Notes under the pieces: generated by a model | Database searches by the model: none | What the model saw: the letters and a program-made list of their open reading frames with translations, nothing else | What the model was told of the DNA's origin: nothing | Shown here: positions 7,969-12,752 of the stretch, piece by piece | Layout: the number at the start of each line of letters is the position of its first letter | How positions within the stretch are numbered: position 1 is the stretch's first letter | NCBI GenBank assembly: GCA_028679405.1 | Contig: JAJRBP010000007.1 | Location: 1-12,752 of the forward strand | DNA: 12,752 nt | DNA from: Methanoregulaceae archaeon | GTDB taxonomy: Archaea; Halobacteriota; Methanomicrobia; Methanomicrobiales; Methanospirillaceae | Reading direction: 5' to 3' | Translations under genes and position numbers: made by a program

Positions 7969-8597
7969 GCTGTCGGTGCCCGTTCCGCCCTGATTAACCC
8001 GGCAATATCGGGGGAGAGCGCGATGTCGCACTCCTTCACCCGTACAAGGATGGCACCGTCCCCGATCTTCCTCTTGATCATGATGGTCGCCCCGGGAACG
8101 ATGCCGAGGTCGGAAAGCCGCTCATATCCGTCATGGCCTATGATTGCACACACGACGAGAGGCTCGTCCTCTCCATACTCCGGGAGCGCCCTGATGCGGC
8201 CTGTACAGACGGGGGCCGGGATATCACACTCTCCTCCGCTCCTGATAAGGTGACGCAACCGCTCGATTGCATCATCTGAAACCGCATGTTCCACCTGGCA
8301 TGCTTCGTCCGATGCAGCCCTGTGCTCCATGCCAAGGATATCCATAAAAAAACGCTGGAGGACACGGTGCTTACGTTCGACCGTCCCTGCAAGGTCCTGT
8401 CCGACGTTTGTGAGTGATATCCTCCCGTCGGATCCCCGGGTAATATATCCTTCCGTGACCAGCGCGGAAAGAATATCCTCAACGGCAGCAGGGTCTGCCA
8501 TAAGCTCTCCCGCTATATCCACGGGCGTGGGGGATCTCCCTCGTCTGAGGAGTATCAGGATAGCTTCCAGGTAGTCCTCCCTGACGGAGCTGTCCAT
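7965..8597 (-). CDS. DtxR/MntR-type metalloregulator with FeoA-like domain
   Basis: A 210-residue metal-dependent transcription regulator. Residues 1-65 form the winged helix-turn-helix, about 66-122 the dimerisation and metal-binding helices, and about 137-203 a FeoA/SH3-like domain (GYERLSDLGIVPGATIMI). Candidate ligands are Asp8, Glu11, His77, Cys100, Glu103 and His104. Asp8 is typical of MntR, whereas Cys100 is typical of DtxR/IdeR, so metal preference is unclear. The ancillary-site positions of DtxR carry Gln81 and Ser96. The coupling to feoB by an ATGA overlap suggests iron-responsive control of this operon. I chose ATG at 8597 because it gives MntR-like numbering; an in-frame ATG at 8624 would add nine residues. 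Neither start has a strong ribosome binding site. Confidence 0.9.
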   Translation of the reverse strand: MDSSVREDYLEAILILLRRGRSPTPVDIAGELMADPAAVEDILSALVTEGYITRGSDGRISLTNVGQDLAGTVERKHRVLQRFFMDILGMEHRAASDEACQVEHAVSDDAIERLRHLIRSGGECDIPAPVCTGRIRALPEYGEDEPLVVCAIIGHDGYERLSDLGIVPGATIMIKRKIGDGAILVRVKECDIALSPDIAGLIRAERAPTA

Positions 8598-8612
8598 CAG
8601 TACCAATTCTAC

Positions 8613-8644
8613 CAGGGGAATCATATGGATTTGGTTCAGGGGAC
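8613..8644. promoter_or_regulatory. Possible operator repeats before the metalloregulator
   Basis: The direct repeat cagggga occurs at 8613-8619 and 8637-8643, 24 bp apart, flanking the partly palindromic atcatatggat. A separate 8-bp palindrome, ccatatgg, lies at 8699-8706. These sit between the divergent regulator and polX genes, where an autoregulatory site would be expected. The repeats are short and no known DtxR-family box is evident. Confidence 0.2.
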
Positions 8645-8710
8645 CACCCTCATGTCAGAAGGACAACTGCCGGATCTCAAAGGAAACAGGGCAGGACCAT
8701 ATGGAAAACC

Positions 8711-8719
8711 GCTAATACA
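8711..8719 (+). promoter_or_regulatory. Possible promoter of polX
   Basis: The stretch gctaataca lies about 21-29 nt before the polX ATG at 8740 and follows an A-rich segment (ggaaaacc) that could act as a BRE. The spacing would make the transcript leaderless or nearly so, which agrees with the lack of a clear ribosome binding site. Confidence 0.3.
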
Positions 8720-8739
8720 ATCCACCCGGAAATGTGATC

Positions 8740-10428
8740 ATGGAACGCTCCAACCAGCAGGTAGCCGGCGTTCTCGCGTTCATGGGGCAGCTGCTGGAGA
8801 TCAAAGGGGAGAACGTATTCAAGATCCGTGCCTTCTATCGCGCTTCTGATATTGTTGAACGGCTCGCCCGCCCGGTAGCCGGGATGGACGAGCATGAACT
8901 CGACCAGATCGAGGGGATCGGGAAGAATATCGCGAAGAAGATTATCGAGATCGTCACTACAGGAACCTGTGCCGAGCTTGAAGAATTAAAGTCCGAGATC
9001 CCGACACACCTCATCGAGCTCCTCAAACTCGAGGGGATTGGACCAAAGACTGTTGCCATCCTCTGGAAGAAACTCGGCATCCAGAGCATAGACGACCTGG
9101 AGAGAGAAGCAAAAGGACACCGTATCAGGGCAATCAAGGGATTCGGAGAGAAAAAGGAAGAAATATTCCTCGCCTCGATCGCACATCTCCGCAAGGAGGC
9201 CGGAAGGATGAACCGCTTTGAGGCCGAGGCTGTGGTTGAAAAGGTCAGCCCTGCAATGACCCCCGGTACTTTCGAGGTTGCGGGGAGTTTCCGGCGTGGG
9301 AAGAGTACTGTGGGCGATATCGATATAATCTCGACCGAGCGACCTTCCGTGCTGAATCCGAAAATCCGGCAGATCGCTGAGGCGATGATCGACGAGGGGG
9401 ATCGCAAGACCTCTTTCAGGATCCTGTCCCGCAGGGTGGACATCCGTTTCTCCAGGCCTGAACAATTCGGTTCAATGTCACTCTACCTCACTGGTTCGAA
9501 ACCTTTTAACATCCGTCTCCGGGAGCTCGCGATCACGAAGGGCTACAAGATCAGCGAATACGGGATCGAGGAGCGGGATACGGGGAAGCTCGTCGAATTT
9601 TCGACTGAAGAGGATATGTTTGCCTTTCTTGGTCTGCCGTATATACCTCCTGAGCTTCGGGAGGACTGGGGTGAGGTCGAGCGTGCGCGTGCGAACGACC
9701 TCCCGAAGCTCGTCGGGCAGAGTGATATCAGGGGCGACCTTCATGTTCACTCGGACTGGAGCGATGGCAGAACCCCTATCGGGAAGCTCGCAGAGACCGG
9801 CGCGCTGATGGGGTACGACTACATCGTCTGCACCGACCATGCCCCGAGAACGCACATCATGCACGGGCTTGATCCGGACAAAATAAAGGAGCGCGCTCAC
9901 GAGATCGAAGTAGCGAACCGCTCGTCCCGCTGCCGTGTCCTCGAAGGCATCGAGGTGGATATCATGAGCGACGGCTCAATCGGCCTCTCGGACGCAGTCC
10001 TCGCCGATCTCGACTTCGTTATCGCCTCGATACATGCCGGTTTCCGCGAAGAAAGGGATGTAATGACCAGGCGTATCCTCGGGGCGATGGAAAACGAGAA
10101 TGTCGATGTCATCGGTCATCCTACAGGCAGGCTCATCGGGCAGCGGACCGGTTACGAGGTGGATCTTTCAAGGGTTATCGAACTGGCTGCCAGGACCAAA
10201 ACTGCCCTTGAGCTGAACGCTTCCCCCTACCGGCTCGACCTCGATGATATGTACGTGAAACAGGCCGTGGACACCGGGGTGAAGATCGCGATCGGTACGG
10301 ATGCACATCAAAGCGGTGAGCTCTCCGAGATGCGGTACGGGATAACGACCGCACGACGCGGGTGGTGCCGGCCTTCCGACGTCCTGAACACAATGTCCGC
10401 AGAATCGCTGCTGGAGTGGGCAGGATGA
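8740..10428 (+). CDS. polX: DNA polymerase X with PHP domain
   Basis: A 562-residue family X repair polymerase fused to a PHP metallo-phosphoesterase, the arrangement of bacterial-type PolX used in gap filling and base excision repair. Helix-hairpin-helix elements are seen at 56-70 (IEGIGKNIAKKI), 97-105 (LEGIGPKTV) and 132-139. The polymerase motif GSFRRGKSTVGDIDI at 182-196 supplies Asp193 and Asp195, and Asp234 (RRVDIRF) completes the triad. The PHP part has DLHVHSDWSDG at 333-343, TDHAP at 365-369, His432, HPTGR at 460-464 and GTDAH at 519-523, so its metal site looks intact, consistent with 3'-5' exonuclease or AP endonuclease activity. GTG at 8734 is an alternative start. The gene end overlaps a 24-codon ORF leading to the prenyltransferase-like gene. 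Confidence 0.95.
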   Translation: MERSNQQVAGVLAFMGQLLEIKGENVFKIRAFYRASDIVERLARPVAGMDEHELDQIEGIGKNIAKKIIEIVTTGTCAELEELKSEIPTHLIELLKLEGIGPKTVAILWKKLGIQSIDDLEREAKGHRIRAIKGFGEKKEEIFLASIAHLRKEAGRMNRFEAEAVVEKVSPAMTPGTFEVAGSFRRGKSTVGDIDIISTERPSVLNPKIRQIAEAMIDEGDRKTSFRILSRRVDIRFSRPEQFGSMSLYLTGSKPFNIRLRELAITKGYKISEYGIEERDTGKLVEFSTEEDMFAFLGLPYIPPELREDWGEVERARANDLPKLVGQSDIRGDLHVHSDWSDGRTPIGKLAETGALMGYDYIVCTDHAPRTHIMHGLDPDKIKERAHEIEVANRSSRCRVLEGIEVDIMSDGSIGLSDAVLADLDFVIASIHAGFREERDVMTRRILGAMENENVDVIGHPTGRLIGQRTGYEVDLSRVIELAARTKTALELNASPYRLDLDDMYVKQAVDTGVKIAIGTDAHQSGELSEMRYGITTARRGWCRPSDVLNTMSAESLLEWAG

Positions 10429-10499
10429 GAAACAGTATTTTCATTCTCCCCGGGAATTATCCAGGCCGGAGAGCCGGGGCCGGGGGGCCATGGCAATGA
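10425..10499 (+). CDS. Possible 24-residue bridging peptide
   Basis: A short ORF starts with ATG overlapping the polX stop (ATGA, 10425-10428) and stops at TGA 10497-10499, overlapping an ATG of the next gene (ATGA, 10496-10499). A GGAG at 10413-10416 lies 8 nt before its start. It encodes 24 residues beginning MRNSIFILPG with a Gly/Arg-rich tail. It may be a real small protein, a translational bridge that carries ribosomes from polX to the next gene, or chance. Confidence 0.25.
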   Translation: MRNSIFILPGNYPGRRAGAGGPWQ

Positions 10500-11140
10500 T
10501 CTACTGGCTTTACGAACGACTACTCCTCTCAGGGATCTCGACGCTCCCGGCAGGGATCTGCTTCATGCTCACCGGGGAAGACCTTCTCGACGCTCCCGGC
10601 AAGCTCCAGGAGTGCACCTCGTGGTGCATCGAGATCTCGGAGTCCGTTTCGTCCAGGACCAGCGAAACACAGGGGAACGGAACTTCTTCCCTCATCAGGT
10701 CCCTCACATACCACATAAGCACCCCTGACCCGGAAAGGATCGACCCGTTCATACCGGAGATCCGAAAGATAAGCGGGATTGCACACCTTACCCTTCATCA
10801 TCGTGAGAATATTCTTTCCGGGGGAACTGGCATGGATGTGACTGTTGCGATCGGCAAGAGCGGCAGGGAGGAGATTGCAGGGTGTATCCGGCAGATGGCC
10901 ATCGACGGGATTTCGCCCTCCGATGTAACCGAGGAGAAGATCGAGTCATACCTCACCTTCAAGCATACGCCTGACCTTGTAATCAAGACTGGCGGGTATC
11001 ACCTGACCGATTTCCTGATATGGCAGTCGGTCTATTCGGAGATCTTTTTCTCTGATGTAAACTGGCGTCTGCTCCGCAAAGTTGACTTATTACGGGCGCT
11101 TCGTGATTACCAGGCAAGAATCCGGCGTTTTGGCAGGTAA
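10496..11140 (+). CDS. Non-catalytic cis-prenyltransferase-like subunit
   Basis: A 214-residue relative of undecaprenyl diphosphate synthase (UppS). Fold marks are YWLYERLLL at the N terminus, AIGKSGREEI at 118-127, FLIWQSVYSEIFFSDVNW at 173-190 and the C-terminal ALRDYQARIRRFGR with its RxG (RFG) element. Catalytic features are missing. The loop that should read MDGNxRW is LTGED, with Thr26 in place of the catalytic Asp. No FSxENWxR motif is visible, and the RTGGExR substrate motif is KTGGYH. This is the pattern of the NgBR/NUS1-type partner of heteromeric cis-prenyltransferases, which I recall being reported in Methanosarcina and Archaeoglobus. I infer it needs a catalytic partner encoded elsewhere to make a polyprenyl carrier lipid. 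ATG at 10496 is 8 nt after a G-run; ATG at 10490 is the alternative. Confidence 0.75.
   Translation: MIYWLYERLLLSGISTLPAGICFMLTGEDLLDAPGKLQECTSWCIEISESVSSRTSETQGNGTSSLIRSLTYHISTPDPERIDPFIPEIRKISGIAHLTLHHRENILSGGTGMDVTVAIGKSGREEIAGCIRQMAIDGISPSDVTEEKIESYLTFKHTPDLVIKTGGYHLTDFLIWQSVYSEIFFSDVNWRLLRKVDLLRALRDYQARIRRFGR
10536..10601 (+). repeat. 17-bp direct repeat inside the prenyltransferase-like gene
   Basis: The sequence tctcgacgctcccggca occurs perfectly at 10536-10552 and 10585-10601. The copies are offset by 49 bp, so they are read in different frames (STLPA and LDAPG). They flank the segment where the canonical catalytic loop should lie, which suggests local rearrangement or chance. Confidence 0.6.
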
Positions 11141-11222
11141 TGCAATGAATCAGCCCCGGAGTTTTCCCGGACCATCACCACGATAAAATCCGATCCGCCT
11201 GTCACGGACCCGGCTAATTGCC

Positions 11223-12470
11223 TCAATGATGCTCAGGAGAACGTCTCTTCCCCGGCCGGCGAAACCTCTGGACTGCATCATATACCTGGAAGGCCGTTTT
11301 CACTATTCCGAGCCTTATTGGGAACCCTCTCCCCTCCATCGTCCTCGATACGTCCTTGAGCCGATCGCGTATGGGTATCTGCTGCGGGCAGATCTTTTCG
11401 CATCTCCCGCATCCTGAGCATAGTCCTGCATACGATCTGTCCCCCACGATCCCTCCATGTCGTCCGATATACTGGTGCCGGAACTGGCGGTCCCCGGAAA
11501 ACAGGGTCGTGCTGTTATAAAGCGAAAAGCACTCCGGGATAGCGACTCCGGAGGGACAGGGCATGCAATATCGGCAACCGGTGCATGCAACCTTCATCAG
11601 CCGCAGATACACGTCCCTTGCCCTTTCGACCAGCGCTATCTCCTCAGCCGTGAGGAATCCGGGAATGGCACCTGATGCGACCCTGATGTTCTCCTCGATA
11701 TGAGCCTCTTCATTCATCCCGGAGAGTGCGACCGTGACCTCCGGATGGTTCCACACCCACGACAAACCCCAGGCGGCAGCCGATCGTTTCACCGGCGCTT
11801 CTCCCCATATCCTTTCGACCTCTTCCGGGACACGCCCTGCAAGGTTTCCACCGCGCAGGGGCTCCATCACCATCACCGCCAGCCTCTTTCCTGCCGCGTA
11901 CCTGAGCCCTTCGGTGCCTGCCTGGTTTCGCTCGTCCAGGTAATTATACTGGATCTGGCAAAATTCCCATTCATAGGCGTTGACGATCTCACGGAACGTC
12001 TCGAAATCCCCGTGGAATGAGAAGCCTGCGTTTCTGCACCTCCCCTCCCGTTTTGCGGCATCAAGGAAGTCAAGGACCCCGAGTCCGTCCAGCCGCTCCC
12101 AGCTCTCCTTCGCAAGGCTGTGCAGGAGGTAATAGTCTATTGCATGAGTGTGAAGCGTGGAGAGCTGGGAATCGAGGATGCGGTCCATGTCCTTACTGGT
12201 CCGGACACTCCACGGCGGGAGTTTGGTCGCGATATTTATTCTCCCGCGATACCCGTCTGCAAGTGCTTTTCCAAGGATCTGTTCGCTCTTTCCAAGGTGA
12301 TAGAGTGGTGCGGTATCGACATAGTTCACCCCGAGATCGATTGCATGCCTGAGCTGCGCGATGGCACGCCCCTCATCGACCCCTCCGGTTATTTTCCTGG
12401 GCAACCGCATGTACCCGTACCCGAGGATGGAGAGCTCTTCACCGGTCTTCGGAACCTTCCGATAGAGCAA
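11223..12470 (-). CDS. Aldo/keto reductase with C-terminal 2[4Fe-4S] domain
   Basis: A 415-residue fusion of an aldo/keto reductase barrel (about 1-285) with a ferredoxin-like tail, a type common in methanogens and clostridia. The physiological substrate is unknown. The catalytic tetrad is present: Asp52 (NYVDTAPLY), Tyr57, Lys83 (IATKLPP) and His117 (YYLLHSL). Two cluster motifs follow: cysteines 296, 299, 302 and 305 (CTGCRYCMPCP), and cysteines 351, 354, 357 and 361 (CSGCGRCEKICP). The clusters could let ferredoxin supply electrons in place of, or beside, NAD(P)H. The start is a TTG (complement of 12468-12470) that gives the family N terminus MLYRKVPKTGEELS. No in-frame ATG or GTG lies close upstream. 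The gene stands alone and converges on the prenyltransferase-like gene with 82 nt between them. Confidence 0.93.
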   Translation of the reverse strand: MLYRKVPKTGEELSILGYGYMRLPRKITGGVDEGRAIAQLRHAIDLGVNYVDTAPLYHLGKSEQILGKALADGYRGRINIATKLPPWSVRTSKDMDRILDSQLSTLHTHAIDYYLLHSLAKESWERLDGLGVLDFLDAAKREGRCRNAGFSFHGDFETFREIVNAYEWEFCQIQYNYLDERNQAGTEGLRYAAGKRLAVMVMEPLRGGNLAGRVPEEVERIWGEAPVKRSAAAWGLSWVWNHPEVTVALSGMNEEAHIEENIRVASGAIPGFLTAEEIALVERARDVYLRLMKVACTGCRYCMPCPSGVAIPECFSLYNSTTLFSGDRQFRHQYIGRHGGIVGDRSYAGLCSGCGRCEKICPQQIPIRDRLKDVSRTMEGRGFPIRLGIVKTAFQVYDAVQRFRRPGKRRSPEHH

Positions 12471-12502
12471 ACGTTCACGTCCATTTGACCGGTCGGTCGT
12501 TC

Positions 12503-12512
12503 AGGTATAATT
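12503..12512 (-). promoter_or_regulatory. Possible promoter of the aldo/keto reductase
   Basis: On the minus strand gaattatacc lies 33-42 nt before the TTG start, giving predicted initiation near 12480 and a leader of about 10 nt. Between box and start lies the 8-bp palindrome gaccggtc (12487-12494), a possible regulator site. Function is inferred from spacing. The box could also serve a rightward gene. Confidence 0.35.
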
Positions 12513-12606
12513 CATTGCTGATCATCTCTCCAGGATTTGCCGTATCGATCCGCTCTTGTGGAACTGCTCCCTGAAAAACACCTATGGACAAACGAGCATC
12601 GTCCTA

Positions 12607-12750
12607 TCACAGGACGAAGGATTTACGATAGACGTGGATATACCTGGTCAAGGCGATTCCCTGCCGGTCGACCACACGTTGTCCGGTGAGGTATCTTTTT
12701 TTACCGGCCAGGGTATGGAGGGGTATGCCGGGAAGGCTGCTCTGCTTAAT
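12607..12750 (-). CDS. Possible C-terminal end of a gene cut by the window edge
   Basis: A minus-strand frame open at the window edge runs for 47 codons to a TGA (complement of 12607-12609). It encodes a basic tail ending RYIHVYRKSFVL. About two thirds of its third codon positions are G or C, as in neighbouring genes, which mildly supports coding. I recognise no family. A plus-strand frame is also open from 12513 to the edge, with a possible TTG start at 12556. At most one of the two is likely real, and I cannot choose firmly. Confidence 0.22.
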   Translation of the reverse strand: MKQSSLPGIPLHTLAGKKRYLTGQRVVDRQGIALTRYIHVYRKSFVL

Positions 12751-12752
12751 AG

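Noticed and set aside
7969..8031. 21-residue N-terminal extension of FeoB
   Set aside because: The ATGA overlap with the regulator stop and the position of the P-loop favour the start at 7968. The extension lies inside the regulator gene.
7453..8253. Plus-strand open frame of 266 codons opposite feoB and the regulator
   Set aside because: It is antisense to two clear genes and shows no family features.
11141..11222. Search for a terminator between the convergent prenyltransferase-like and reductase genes
   Set aside because: There is no T-run of five or more bases and no convincing hairpin; ccgg occurs twice but forms no extended stem.
12683..12707. Inverted ccggt/accgg arms around a seven-T run near the right edge
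   Set aside because: The stem is 5 bp with a long loop, and no well-supported gene ends just upstream on the plus strand, so a terminator call is not justified.
12513..12752. Plus-strand frame open to the window edge, possible TTG start at 12556
   Set aside because: It has no ATG near its start, no recognisable family and lower third-position G+C than the competing minus-strand frame. It cannot be supported alone.

Overview
The window looks like chromosomal DNA of a methanogenic archaeon, most likely of the order Methanomicrobiales. The domain call rests on diphthine synthase (Dph5), a stand-alone archaeal NusA-like two-KH protein, a DUF357 protein, TATA-like promoter boxes, and GTG/TTG next to ATG starts with GGAGGTG-type ribosome binding sites. 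The order is an inference from overall gene style and moderately high GC. I see no rRNA, tRNA, CRISPR, insertion sequence, phage or plasmid gene, so this reads as core chromosome rather than an island.

Layout. (1) 1-3494: an unrecognised small plus-strand gene meets, tail to tail, a compact minus-strand leuC-leuD-leuB operon (isopropylmalate isomerase large and small subunits plus a beta-decarboxylating dehydrogenase) for leucine or the chemically parallel coenzyme B precursor pathway. (2) 3495-4227: a plus-strand pair, NusA-like KH protein and hisE, overlapping by 20 nt. (3) 4229-8597: five minus-strand genes in a row: a DtxR/MntR-type metalloregulator with a FeoA-like C-terminal domain, feoB, dph5, a DUF357 protein with an internal duplication, and a DUF151 (bifunctional nuclease family) protein. 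The first two and the middle two are joined by 4-nt ATGA overlaps. (4) 8740-11140: plus-strand polX (DNA polymerase X plus PHP domain) followed by a cis-prenyltransferase homologue that lacks the catalytic Asp and resembles the non-catalytic NgBR/NUS1-type subunit of heteromeric enzymes; a 24-codon ORF bridges the two genes. (5) 11223-12470: a minus-strand aldo/keto reductase with a C-terminal two-cluster ferredoxin domain. The right edge (about 12510-12752) may hold part of another gene.

How the genes work together. The regulator and FeoB form an iron uptake and sensing unit. Dph5 with its DUF357 partner belongs to diphthamide modification of elongation factor 2. PolX is a repair polymerase. 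The prenyltransferase-like subunit would help make the polyprenyl carrier lipid for glycosylation, if it pairs with a catalytic subunit elsewhere. I found no wholly new multi-gene system. The most interesting points are the degenerate prenyltransferase, a hairpin over the ribosome binding site of the KH protein, a mixed Mn/Fe-type metal site in the regulator, an NADP-type Lys-Tyr pair in the LeuB-like enzyme, and the two-repeat DUF357 protein.
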